This document shows positions 11,801 to 20,931 of a stretch of DNA of 64,000 bases, in pieces. The notes under the pieces were generated by a model. It saw nothing but the letters and a program-made list of their open reading frames with translations. It had not been told where the DNA came from and ran no database searches. Origin of the DNA: Hyphomicrobiaceae bacterium UBA7697 (lineage in GTDB: Bacteria; Pseudomonadota; Alphaproteobacteria; Rhizobiales; Methyloligellaceae); the NCBI GenBank assembly GCA_002482645.1, contig DLGJ01000012.1, forward strand, positions 124,001-188,000. The letters are read 5' to 3'. Position numbers and translations under genes: made by a program. Position 1 is the stretch's first letter; each line of letters opens with the position of its first letter.

Positions 11801-13588
11801 CTAGAGGCTCAAGCTTGCGATAACGGACCAAGGAGGCAGGGTGCCGGTATCGGAAATGCCCGGCGGGGTCGTGAAGAACGGTTCGCCGCCCGCGTTCGAA
11901 GGGGTCGTGACGGGTTCATCCGATAGATTGGCCGTCAAGATCAACGCGCTGCCGTCGCCAAAGGTCCAGCTGACTGAAAATGCGGCGCCTTCGACGGCGG
12001 TGACGCGGCCGGCATGGGCGCCGATGGATTTGATGTGCGGAATGACATGCGCCTTGCGTGCCGCGATCAGCCGTTTCACCAAATCGAGACGCGGCGTTTT
12101 CGCCGGCGAGAGAATACATCTATCGAACGTCTCGACCGCGTTGGGGTCGGGAACGAGGTTCCTGCTCGCGGCAGCGGCGAACGTCGCGTTGCTGCCGAAC
12201 TCGTCGCGGCGCCCCTTCCGGACGGCCTTGGCCAAATCGCCTTGGAAGTCGGTGAAGAACAGAAACGGTTTGGTCTCGCCGTACTCATCGCCCATGAACA
12301 GCATCGGGATGTGCGGCGCGAGCAGCAGCAATGTCAGAGCGGCGTCCACGGCTTCGTGTGGCGCCAGAGAAGAGAGCCGTTCTCCCAGGGCGCGATTGCC
12401 CGTCTGGTCGTGGTTCTGAATGAAGTTGATGAAGGCGGTTGGCGGCAGATGCGCCGAGGGACGGCCGCGGGCCTTGCCGCGAAACGCCGAGGGCGCGCCC
12501 TGATAGTCGTAGCCTTCGGCCATCGTTCTTGCGAGACGCGCGACGGGCTCGTCCACGTGATCCCGATAGTAGCCCGTCTCTTCTCCGGTCAGGATCACGT
12601 GGACCGCATGGTGCCAATCGTCGTTCCACTCGGCGTCGTAAAGGCGGGGAGCGTCGGTCTCGTCGAACCGGAACAGCCGCGTGGTGTTCTCGTCGTCCTC
12701 GATGGTGAGGTGGGCGTGGCGGTGCGGCATCCGTGTGCGGACTTCCCGCGCGATCTCCGCAAGGACTTCTTCTTCGGCGTCGTCCTTGATGTGGTCGATG
12801 GCGTCGAAACGAAGCCCGTCGCAGCGGAACTCCTCGAGCCAATAAAGCGCGTTGTGAATGAAGAAGTCGCGCACGGGCGCGCGATCGAAGGCGATGGCCG
12901 CGCCCCACGGCGTCTGCCGCGCCGGATCGAAGAAGTCCGGTGCGTAGAGGTGGAGATAGTTCCCGTCCGGGCCGAAATGATTATAGACCACGTCCATCAG
13001 CACCATCAGTCCGCGCGCATGACAGGCATCGACGAGCCGCTTCAATCCATCCGGTCCGCCATAGGCCGTATGGGGTGCGTAGAGCAGAACGCCGTCATAA
13101 CCCCAGCCGCGATTGCCGCCGAACTGCGCAACCGGCAGAAGTTCGATGGCGGTGACGCCGGCATCCACGAGCCGGTCGAGATCGCGGGCGATGGCGTCGA
13201 ACGTGCCGTCTTTCGAATAGGTGCCGGTGTGAAGCTCGTACAGGATGGCTTCTTGCCAGGGGCGGCCCTTCCAGTCCGCAGTTTGCCATTCATAGGCTTT
13301 CGGATCGACGAGCCGGCTTGGCCCGTGGACATCGCCGGCTTGCGCGCGGGCCGCGGGGTCCGGCACCCGGAACCCGTCCTTTAGGGCGAATTGATAGGCG
13401 CCGCCGGCGGGCACCGCGTCGGTCAGCACCTCGAACCATCCGCCGCCGGTTCCGGTCATCGGCACGGGCGCGCCGGTTCCGGGCACGAGGGACACGGACT
13501 CTTGCGCGGGCGCCCAGAGCCGGAAGCGCGCGCCGCCGTCCACGAGTTCGGCGCCCCAGGGCAGACTATGGGCGAAACGCGCCGTCAC
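11801..13588 (-). CDS. treZ: Malto-oligosyltrehalose trehalohydrolase
   Basis: GH13 enzyme that cuts trehalose from the end of malto-oligosyltrehalose, the second step of the TreY-TreZ pathway from glycogen to trehalose. It has an N-terminal CBM48-like domain (beginning TARFAHSLPWG), the barrel with GWGYDGVLLYAPH, the nucleophile in GLRFDAIDHI, the acid/base in TIEDDEN, and the third acid in NFIQNHDQ. The start is GTG at 13588, whose GTGA overlaps the glgX stop, giving 595 residues, the usual size. The open frame extends upstream, but that part is antisense-like sequence inside glgX. The partner TreY, often next door, is not in the window. Confidence 0.93.
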   Translation of the reverse strand: MTARFAHSLPWGAELVDGGARFRLWAPAQESVSLVPGTGAPVPMTGTGGGWFEVLTDAVPAGGAYQFALKDGFRVPDPAARAQAGDVHGPSRLVDPKAYEWQTADWKGRPWQEAILYELHTGTYSKDGTFDAIARDLDRLVDAGVTAIELLPVAQFGGNRGWGYDGVLLYAPHTAYGGPDGLKRLVDACHARGLMVLMDVVYNHFGPDGNYLHLYAPDFFDPARQTPWGAAIAFDRAPVRDFFIHNALYWLEEFRCDGLRFDAIDHIKDDAEEEVLAEIAREVRTRMPHRHAHLTIEDDENTTRLFRFDETDAPRLYDAEWNDDWHHAVHVILTGEETGYYRDHVDEPVARLARTMAEGYDYQGAPSAFRGKARGRPSAHLPPTAFINFIQNHDQTGNRALGERLSSLAPHEAVDAALTLLLLAPHIPMLFMGDEYGETKPFLFFTDFQGDLAKAVRKGRRDEFGSNATFAAAASRNLVPDPNAVETFDRCILSPAKTPRLDLVKRLIAARKAHVIPHIKSIGAHAGRVTAVEGAAFSVSWTFGDGSALILTANLSDEPVTTPSNAGGEPFFTTPPGISDTGTLPPWSVIASLSL

Positions 13589-15660
13589 CGGTCGGTCCTT
13601 TCGAAGAGGAGAAGGCCGCTTCCGGGAATGGTCGTCTTGCCGACGGCAATAGGCGCGTCGGCCGGCCGGATGAGGCCGTTCGCGGTGTCGCAGAGAAGCT
13701 TCCAGTGCAGATGGCGCTTGCCGAAATAGGGAAAGATGAAATCGATTGGCTCGGTATCGGCATTGAACAGCATAAGGAGGATGTTGCCGCCGCCGGCGAA
13801 GGACGCCCCGATACATTTCGCCACCGGGTCTTCCCAATGCTTGGCCTGTTTCTCTTCGCCGTCCGGTTTGAACCAGGACACGTCCTTGATGCGGGGCGCG
13901 ACGGGTTCGCCGTGCAGGAATTTTCGAGAGCGCAGAAGCGGGAGGTCTTGCCGCAAGGCGGCGAGGCCCCGCACGAACGCCAGGAAGTCCTTGTCGCGCT
14001 CGGAGACGTTCAGCCAATCCACCCAGGAGACCTCGTTGTCCTGGCAAAACGCATTATTGTTGCCGAATTGGGTGCGGCCGATCTCGTCGCCCATTTGCCA
14101 CATCGGCGTGCCGTGGCTGAACAGGAGGCTGGCCGCGAGGGCGCGGCGCACGCGGTCGCGCCGATCCAATATAGCGGAGTCGTCGGCCGGTCCCTCGACA
14201 CCCCAATTGGCGCTGCGGTTGTCGGAGTGGCCGTCCTTGTTGTCCTCGAGGTTCGCCTCGTTGTGCTTCACGCCGTAGGAGACGACGTCCTTCAGCGTGA
14301 AGCCGTCATGGGCGGCGGCGAAGTTCACGCTCGCCCAGGGCTTGCGTCCGCGCCGGTCGAAGATCGCCGCCGAGCCCGAGATGCAGCGCCCGAGCCCAGG
14401 CAGGGCCCCCATGTCCCCCTTCCAATAGGCGCGCAAGCCATCGCGCCATTGATCGTTCCACTCGGCCCAGCCCGGTGGGAACGCGCCGAGTTGATAGCCG
14501 CCCGTGCCCAGATCCCATGGTTCGGCGATGAGCTTCTTGCGGGACAGCACGGGGTCTTGGCCGATGGCGTCGAGGAACGAAGAGCTCGGATCGAAACCGG
14601 CGCCGTCGCGGGCGAGGGCGGGGGCGAGATCGAACCGGAAGCCGTCGACCCCGCATTGCTCGGCCCAATAGCGCAAGGAATCCATCACGAGCTGAAGCAC
14701 CCGGGGATGGCCGATATTGATCGTGTTTCCGCAGCCGGTGGTGTCGTGATAGTGGCGTTTGTTTTCCGTGAGCTTGTAGTAGGACGCGTTGTCGATACCG
14801 CGGAAGGAGAGCGTGGGGCCGAGTTCGTTGCCTTCGGCCGTGTGGTTGTAGACCACGTCGAGAAGGACCTCGATGCCGGCCTCGTGAAGACGGTCGACGG
14901 TGGCGCGAAATTCGTCGACGTTCGAGCCCGGCGAGACATAACGTTCGGCGGGCACGAAAAAGCCGATGCTGTTATAGCCCCAATAATTGCGGAGCCCGTG
15001 CTCCACAAGATGCCGGTCGTCGACGAACGCATGGATCGGCAGAAGCTCGATGGCGGTGACGCCGAGCGTCACCAGATGCTCGACGATGGCGGGGTGCGCG
15101 AGCGCGGCGAAAGTGCCGCGTATGGGCTCCGGAACGTCCGGGTGCCGTGCGGTCATGCCCTTGACGTGCGCCTCGTAGACGACCGTGTCGTGCCAGGGCC
15201 GGTTCGGCCGGTTGTCGAGGGGGAGCGCGCCGCCGCCCGTCACCACGCATTTGGGCATGAAGGGCGCACTGTCGGTCCGGCTCTTGACGAGGTCGCCGCG
15301 CTTGGCGCCGATCTGGTATCCGAACAGGCTGTCGTCCCAGATCAGCGGCCCCGCATAGGCTTTCGCATAAGGGTCGAGGAGAAGCTTGTTGCGGTTGAAG
15401 CGGTGTCCGTAGCGCGGCACGTAGGGGCCGTGGACCCGATAGCCGTAGCGCTGACCCGGCGCGAGCTCCGGCACGTAGCCGTGCCAGACCTCGTTGGTGT
15501 ATTCCGGCAACGCGATACGGTCCGTCTCGGTGCCGCCCGTGTCGAACAGGCATAAATCGACCCTTGTCGCGTGCGCGGAAAACAAGGCGAAGTTGACGCC
15601 GCGCCCGTCGAAGGTCGCGCCGAGCGGTTGCGGTGCGCCGGGTCCGAGTTTCAGCGGCAT
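13585..15660 (-). CDS. glgX: Glycogen debranching enzyme (GlgX/TreX, isoamylase type)
   Basis: GH13 enzyme hydrolysing alpha-1,6 branches of glycogen or limit dextrin. An N-terminal CBM48 domain (GATFDGRGVNFALFS) precedes the barrel. Nucleophile FRFDLAPAL, acid/base IAEPWDLG and third acid AAHDGFTL are intact, as is the HNEANLEDNKDG stretch typical of GlgX/TreX. I choose ATG 15660 (MPLKLGPG, 691 residues); a TTG three codons upstream is also possible. It sits 40 bases after treS and overlaps the treZ start by 4 bases, so it is part of the same operon. It supplies linear maltodextrins for TreY/TreZ or MalQ. Confidence 0.94.
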   Translation of the reverse strand: MPLKLGPGAPQPLGATFDGRGVNFALFSAHATRVDLCLFDTGGTETDRIALPEYTNEVWHGYVPELAPGQRYGYRVHGPYVPRYGHRFNRNKLLLDPYAKAYAGPLIWDDSLFGYQIGAKRGDLVKSRTDSAPFMPKCVVTGGGALPLDNRPNRPWHDTVVYEAHVKGMTARHPDVPEPIRGTFAALAHPAIVEHLVTLGVTAIELLPIHAFVDDRHLVEHGLRNYWGYNSIGFFVPAERYVSPGSNVDEFRATVDRLHEAGIEVLLDVVYNHTAEGNELGPTLSFRGIDNASYYKLTENKRHYHDTTGCGNTINIGHPRVLQLVMDSLRYWAEQCGVDGFRFDLAPALARDGAGFDPSSSFLDAIGQDPVLSRKKLIAEPWDLGTGGYQLGAFPPGWAEWNDQWRDGLRAYWKGDMGALPGLGRCISGSAAIFDRRGRKPWASVNFAAAHDGFTLKDVVSYGVKHNEANLEDNKDGHSDNRSANWGVEGPADDSAILDRRDRVRRALAASLLFSHGTPMWQMGDEIGRTQFGNNNAFCQDNEVSWVDWLNVSERDKDFLAFVRGLAALRQDLPLLRSRKFLHGEPVAPRIKDVSWFKPDGEEKQAKHWEDPVAKCIGASFAGGGNILLMLFNADTEPIDFIFPYFGKRHLHWKLLCDTANGLIRPADAPIAVGKTTIPGSGLLLFERTDR

Positions 15661-15700
15661 CGCCGGCAATCCCCGGCAGTCCGGAATGAGGGCGCGGGTC

Positions 15701-18700
15701 TCAATCGCCCTCTCCCTCGATCGTAGTGTCGAGAGGCGCGACCAGCTCCAGCGCGGCGCGCAGCGGCGTCGCTAGATAGACGGGCCGGTTGGCCGTCTCG
15801 TAGACGATTTCCTCGAACAGCTTGTCGGCCAGGAAGAGCGGCAGGAGTTCGCCGCCCGCAAGGTGCGAGCCGCCGGTCTGGTCGTCTCGCGCCATGCCGT
15901 AGGCGCGCAGAAAGCGCCGTTCCGCGAGAGAGCGCCAAGTCAGTCCGCGCGTCTCGATCTCGTCGAGATGAGTCGCGCCGCGTTGGCGCTGCCGGTCCAT
16001 GGCCGTCCGTGCCGCATAGTCGAACGAACGCAGCATGGTGGCGATGTCGCGCGACGGCGGCGCCTTCTGACGGCGTTCGTCGACCGGGCGGTCCGGTTCT
16101 CCCTCGAAGTCGATGATGAGAACGTCGTTCGCCGCGACCAGGGTCTTCGCGAGATGGTAGTCGTTGTGCAGCCGCAGTTTGTTGCCGCGCGCGATGGCCG
16201 GAACGAGCGTATCGATCCGTTTGATCATCGCCTCCCGCAAGGCGAGAAGGTTCTCGGCGAGCTGTCTGGTTTCGGCGTCCGTCGTTTCCGGCAGGGTCTT
16301 GAGAGCCTCGAAGGCCAACTCGGCCCGGGAGACGGCCCGCTTGCGCCACTCGTCGAGATCGGCGTTCGTCACCGGCTCCGGCGCGAAGTCCGGATCGCCG
16401 TCCTCCGCCGCCGCGAGCGCGCGATGGAGCTCGCCGGTCCGCCGCCCAATGGTTTCGATCAAGGCGAGAGAGTAGGGGAGACCCTTCTCGGTGCCATTGC
16501 CCGACAAGGTCTCGTCCTCCAGTTCGCGGTCGAGCGCATCGACCACGACGGACCAACCGTCGCCCTGATTGCGGACATATTCGAACGCAACGGCGATGGC
16601 CGTGGGGACGCCGCTCTCGTCGACATACTCCATCGAGCCCAGCAAGGCGGGACTGTTGGCGAAGCCCGACTTGGCGAGGAAGCGGCCCATCTCGATGCCG
16701 GGATCGGTCCCGGAGCGCAGCCGCCGCGCCATTTTCAGAAGGACCTTGTCGCCGAGCGTCCGCACGGTATGGGCGTGCTCGCCCGTGGCGACGCGCCGGA
16801 CCTCCAGCGGCCCGGACAGGCCGAGCGCGCGAAGCGCCTCGCTCGCCTCGAAGCGGAAATGACCGCCCACGGCCGGCAGGGTCTCGTGACGGCGCATTGC
16901 GTCCAGCAGCGAGCGCGGGAAGGTATCGCCATGGGCCGCGTCGAAAGCGATGCCCGACGTCGCGCCCCGCCGGATTTTGCCGAGGACGTAGGGCAAAACC
17001 GGATTGTCGTGGCGAAGGCCATCTTCGCCCCAAGAAAGTTCCACCGGGATGAAGTAGCGCTGCGTGGCCCCGTCCGCCAAGGTCACGTTGCCCAGAATCA
17101 GGAGGAAGCTCTCGCTGCCGTCTTTGGGAATCTCGCCGAGCCGTTCGGGGCTGGCATGGGTTATCCCGGCGTCTTTGGGGCCGAACCACCGCTGCCGGGC
17201 GATATAGGTGGGGAGCATCTCGGTGACGATGCGGTCGATGCGGGCCGTGTCGTGCCGCTGGCTCTCCACCACCGTCCAGCCGTCGCCAAGAACGAAGGTC
17301 TCGAGCTCCGGCAGGGATTCAGGCTCTTGTTCGGGAAGCGAGGGCACCTGCGAGGGGTCGGCGAGCATGAACCAATAAAAGCCATAGGCCGGCAGCGTCA
17401 GCAGATAGGGTAGCGTCCCGACCGGCGGGAAGGCCGAAGCGCCGGTCAGTTCGATGGGCACCTTGCCCCGCTGGCTCGACAGGTCGAGTTCCACCGCTTG
17501 CGCCGAGCGGGACAGGTTGAAGATGCACAGAATCACCTTGCCGTCATATTCGCGCAAATAAGCGAGAACCTTCCGGTTCGATGGCCGCAAAAAGCTCATG
17601 CCGCCATTGCCGAACGCTTGATGGGTCTGGCGCACGGCGATCATGCGCTTGGTCCAGTTGAACAGCGAGCTGGCGTGCTTCTGCTGCGCTTCCACGTTCA
17701 CGGTCTCGTATCCGTAGATCGGGTCCATGATGGGCGGCAGATAGAGGCGCTGCGGATCGGCTCGCGAGAAACCGCCATTGCGGTCGGCCGACCATTGCAT
17801 GGGCGTGCGCACGCCGTCCCGGTCGCCAAGATAGAAATTGTCGCCCATGCCGAGTTCGTCGCCGTAATAGAGCACCGGCGTGCCCGGCATCGACAACAAC
17901 AGCCCGGTGAGCAATTCGATTTTGCGCCGGTCGTTGTCGAGCAGCGGCGCAAGCCGGCGGCGTATGCCGAGATTCAGCCGCGCCCGCTGATCGGTGGCGT
18001 AGGTTTCCCATAGATAGTCGCGCTCGGTGTCGGTCACCATTTCCAGCGTCAGTTCGTCGTGGTTGCGCAGGAAGATGGCCCATTGGCAATCCTCCGGGAT
18101 CGGCGGCGTCTGGCTGATGATGTCGGTGATCGGATAGCGGTCCTCGCGCGCAAGGCTCATGAAGATGCGCGGCATGAGCGGAAAGTGGAACGCCATGTGG
18201 CATTCGTCGCCGTCGCCGAAATAGGGGCGAGTGTCCTCGGGCCATTGGTTGGCTTCGGCCAGCAGCATGCGGTCCGGGTAGCGTTCGTCGATTTCCTCCC
18301 GGAAGCGTTTCAGGATCTTGTGGGTCTCGGGCAGGTTCTCGTTGTTGGTTCCGTCGCGTTCGATGAGATAGGGCACCGCGTCGAGGCGAAGGCCGTCGAC
18401 GCCCATATCGAGCCAAAAGCGCAGCACGCGCAGGATGTCCGACAGCACCCGTGGATTGTCGTAGTTCAAGTCGGGCTGGTGGGAATAGAAGCGGTGCCAG
18501 AAATAGGCCTTGGCCACGGGGTCCCAAGTCCAGTTCGAACTCTCGGTGTCGAGGAAGATGATCCGCGTGCCGGGAAATTTCTGGTCCGTATCGCTCCAGA
18601 CATAATAGTCGCGCCAGACCGATCCCGGCTTCGACTTGCGCGCGCGCTGGAACCAGGGGTGCTGATCGGAAGTGTGGTTGACCACGAGTTCGGTGATGAC

Positions 18701-18994
18701 CCGGATGCCCCGGTCATGCGCCGCCGTCACGAACTGGCGGAAATCGCGCATGGTGCCGTAGGTCGGATTGATCGAGGTGTAGTCGGCGATGTCGTAGCCG
18801 TCGTCGCGCAGGGGCGATGGGTAGAACGGCAACAGCCACACCGCCGTGACGCCAAGGTCTTGAAGGTAATCGAGCTTCTTCACGAGCCCCGCGAAGTCGC
18901 CGATTCCGTCATTGTTGGCGTCGAAGAACGCCTTGATATGCAATTCGTAGATAACGGCGTTCTTGTACCAGTGCCGGTCGTTGCGATCGATCAT
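15701..18994 (-). CDS. treS: Trehalose synthase / maltokinase fusion
   Basis: Bifunctional protein of 1097 residues. Residues 1-545 are the GH13 maltose alpha-D-glucosyltransferase (TreS), which interconverts maltose and trehalose: nucleophile D205 in GLRLDAVPYL, acid/base E247 in LAEANQ, D313 in NHDE. Residues about 580-1097 are a maltokinase (Mak/Pep2) domain that normally phosphorylates maltose to maltose 1-phosphate, with RQRWFGPK near its start and IDFEGEP at about 961-967. The catalytic loop reads HNDYHLAK (943-950) where the family usually has HGDxHLGQ, so kinase activity is uncertain. GlgE, the usual consumer of maltose 1-phosphate, is not in the window. It is first in the treS-glgX-treZ-malQ unit and has a 176-base leader region after otsA. 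Confidence 0.94.
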   Translation of the reverse strand: MIDRNDRHWYKNAVIYELHIKAFFDANNDGIGDFAGLVKKLDYLQDLGVTAVWLLPFYPSPLRDDGYDIADYTSINPTYGTMRDFRQFVTAAHDRGIRVITELVVNHTSDQHPWFQRARKSKPGSVWRDYYVWSDTDQKFPGTRIIFLDTESSNWTWDPVAKAYFWHRFYSHQPDLNYDNPRVLSDILRVLRFWLDMGVDGLRLDAVPYLIERDGTNNENLPETHKILKRFREEIDERYPDRMLLAEANQWPEDTRPYFGDGDECHMAFHFPLMPRIFMSLAREDRYPITDIISQTPPIPEDCQWAIFLRNHDELTLEMVTDTERDYLWETYATDQRARLNLGIRRRLAPLLDNDRRKIELLTGLLLSMPGTPVLYYGDELGMGDNFYLGDRDGVRTPMQWSADRNGGFSRADPQRLYLPPIMDPIYGYETVNVEAQQKHASSLFNWTKRMIAVRQTHQAFGNGGMSFLRPSNRKVLAYLREYDGKVILCIFNLSRSAQAVELDLSSQRGKVPIELTGASAFPPVGTLPYLLTLPAYGFYWFMLADPSQVPSLPEQEPESLPELETFVLGDGWTVVESQRHDTARIDRIVTEMLPTYIARQRWFGPKDAGITHASPERLGEIPKDGSESFLLILGNVTLADGATQRYFIPVELSWGEDGLRHDNPVLPYVLGKIRRGATSGIAFDAAHGDTFPRSLLDAMRRHETLPAVGGHFRFEASEALRALGLSGPLEVRRVATGEHAHTVRTLGDKVLLKMARRLRSGTDPGIEMGRFLAKSGFANSPALLGSMEYVDESGVPTAIAVAFEYVRNQGDGWSVVVDALDRELEDETLSGNGTEKGLPYSLALIETIGRRTGELHRALAAAEDGDPDFAPEPVTNADLDEWRKRAVSRAELAFEALKTLPETTDAETRQLAENLLALREAMIKRIDTLVPAIARGNKLRLHNDYHLAKTLVAANDVLIIDFEGEPDRPVDERRQKAPPSRDIATMLRSFDYAARTAMDRQRQRGATHLDEIETRGLTWRSLAERRFLRAYGMARDDQTGGSHLAGGELLPLFLADKLFEEIVYETANRPVYLATPLRAALELVAPLDTTIEGEGD

Positions 18995-19170
18995 GTGAAT
19001 TTTAGCGATGCGAAGAGGGTTGGCGATTGCGATGTCCGGGCCGTGCCGTGAGCGGCGCCCGTTCTGGGCACGTTAAGAGGGTTCCTCCGTCACGACCAGA
19101 GGCAATGATGCCGGTGCCCGGGCATTCCTCCGGCGCGCGGTGCGCACCGGCAGGCACAGGTGCGCATGAC

Positions 19171-20601
19171 TCAGGCAGCGCCTGCCTCTTTTGGGAACAG
19201 ATTGACCGGATTCGTGTCGGATTCGGCGAAGGACTGAATGAAGCTGTCCCGCCAGTTGAACAAGTCGTAGGTTTCGATTCGCTGCCACAGCCTATTGTGA
19301 CGGGCCCAGCGTTCCTGGCGCGGCATGGTCAGCGCGCGGTCGAGCGCCCTGGCCGTCTCCTGGATGTCGTGCGGATTGATGAGGATCGCCTCGCGGAGCT
19401 GTTCGGCGGCGCCCGCGAAGCGCGACAGGACCAGCACGCCGGGATTCTGAGGCGCTTGCGCGGCGATATATTCCTTCGCGACGAGGTTCATGCCGTCGTG
19501 CAGGGGCGTCACGAGTCCCACATGACTTCGCCGGAACAAGCGCGTGAGCGTGTCTTGCGGGACACCCCGATGCAAATAGATCACGGGTTGCCATGTCAGG
19601 TCGCCGAAGCGGCCATTGATGCGGCCGACCAGCCGTTCGACGTTTTCGCGGATCTCTTGGTAGACCGGCAGCCCCTCGCGTGTCGGCGGCGCGATCTGCA
19701 CCAGACGGACTTTGCCGTGGTGCTCGGGAAACCGTTCCAGCAAGACCTCGAAGGCGCGAAGACGCTCGGGCAAACCCTTGGTGTAGTCGAGGCGGTCGAC
19801 CCCGATGATCGTCTTCATGTCGTCGCCCGCATAAGGGAGGAGAGGGCCTTTGGCGTCTTCGGTCTCGGCGAGGTTGCGGACATGATTGACGTCGATGCCG
19901 ATCGGGAAGACGGAGGCGAGCGTGGTCTCGCCCTGGGCCGCGATCCGGTCGCCCTGCAGTTGTTCGCCGTCGAGCGAGGCCATGACGTAGCGGCGGAAAT
20001 TGTCCCGGTCCCAGGTGGTCTGGAACCCGACCACGTCGTAGACCATCAGCGCGTTGCCGAGACGCTTCTGGCTCGGGACGGCCGCGAAAATCTCCGGCGA
20101 GGGAAAGGGCGTATGCAGAAAGAAGCCGATCCGGGCGGTGCATCCCCGGCCGCGTAGTTCTTCGGCCAGGGGGATGAGGTGGTAGTCGTTGACCCAGATG
20201 AGATCGTCGGGTTCGATCAGCGGCATCAGCGCGTCGGCGAAACGGGCATTCACCTGAAAATAGATCTCGCTTTGCTCTTCGTTGGTTTGGGCGAGATCCA
20301 GCCGGTAATGCAGGGCCGGCCACAGGCAACGATTGGCGTAGCCGAAATAGTAGCCCTCCGCTTCGGACTTGGTGAGGTCGATCGTGGCGACCGTCAATCC
20401 CGAGACGGTCTCGATATCGGGCGGCGCGGTCAGGGCGCCGTCGCGCGTTTTGCCGCTCCAGCCGAACCAAACGCCTTTCGACGCCTTGAGCGCATCGCCA
20501 AGGGCGACGGCCAAGCCGCCGGTCTGGAACTTCGCGCTGAAATCGGCCACGCGGTTCGAGACGACGACGAGGCGGCGTGCTTTTTCCGGTGTTTCAGGCA
20601 T
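19171..20601 (-). CDS. otsA: Alpha,alpha-trehalose-phosphate synthase (UDP-forming)
   Basis: GT20 enzyme that joins UDP-glucose and glucose 6-phosphate to trehalose 6-phosphate, the first step of the OtsA-OtsB route used against osmotic and desiccation stress. Family motifs are present: SNRV near the N-terminus with GGLAVAL, VNDYHL, GVDRLDYTKG and HDGMNLVAKE. The length (476) is normal and the start ATG is clear. It is divergent from otsB, with 330 bases between their starts, instead of the common otsB-otsA operon. It lies 176 bases upstream of treS on the same strand and might be co-transcribed with it. Confidence 0.96.
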   Translation of the reverse strand: MPETPEKARRLVVVSNRVADFSAKFQTGGLAVALGDALKASKGVWFGWSGKTRDGALTAPPDIETVSGLTVATIDLTKSEAEGYYFGYANRCLWPALHYRLDLAQTNEEQSEIYFQVNARFADALMPLIEPDDLIWVNDYHLIPLAEELRGRGCTARIGFFLHTPFPSPEIFAAVPSQKRLGNALMVYDVVGFQTTWDRDNFRRYVMASLDGEQLQGDRIAAQGETTLASVFPIGIDVNHVRNLAETEDAKGPLLPYAGDDMKTIIGVDRLDYTKGLPERLRAFEVLLERFPEHHGKVRLVQIAPPTREGLPVYQEIRENVERLVGRINGRFGDLTWQPVIYLHRGVPQDTLTRLFRRSHVGLVTPLHDGMNLVAKEYIAAQAPQNPGVLVLSRFAGAAEQLREAILINPHDIQETARALDRALTMPRQERWARHNRLWQRIETYDLFNWRDSFIQSFAESDTNPVNLFPKEAGAA

Positions 20602-20931
20602 TCGCTTCTGGTCTTACCTCAGCCAATTGGGCCGCCGTGGAAGGCCGGTCCGCGCCGGACCGAATCGTCCGCAGTCTTCCTATCACGCCTATCGCGCTCA
20701 CATGACGCGGTCGTGTCCCCTGGGCATGCGCGATCTATCGCTCTAGAACGGTGCCCACGGCCATGCCTTCCGGCGCCGGCCGTGCGATCATAGACCAAAT
20801 TCGTCACGATGGGTTCCCAACGCTTGGAATAATCTTTCCTTCGGGAGAGGTTTTCCTCTCCCGATTTTTTTCCCGATTCGTGCGGCGCGTCCTTGCGCGC
20901 ACCGCCGATTCCGGCCCGCCGGTGGAAGACA
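20602..20931. promoter_or_regulatory. Divergent otsA/otsB intergenic region
   Basis: 330 bases between the two divergent trehalose genes. It must hold both promoters, but I find no box I would commit to. It contains an inverted repeat GGTCCG-CGC-CGGACC (near 20644-20658) and, close to otsB, a strong terminator hairpin on the plus strand that is listed separately. Confidence 0.5.
20842..20871 (+). terminator. Strong rho-independent terminator in the otsB leader
   Basis: Perfect 9-bp stem CGGGAGAGG (20842-20850) / CCTCTCCCG (20855-20863) with a TTTT loop, then A and a run of T's on the plus strand. It ends only 61 bases before the otsB start codon. No protein gene on the plus strand lies directly upstream (that side is the otsA 5' end), so it ends either a small RNA or an attenuated otsB leader transcript. 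Confidence 0.85.
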
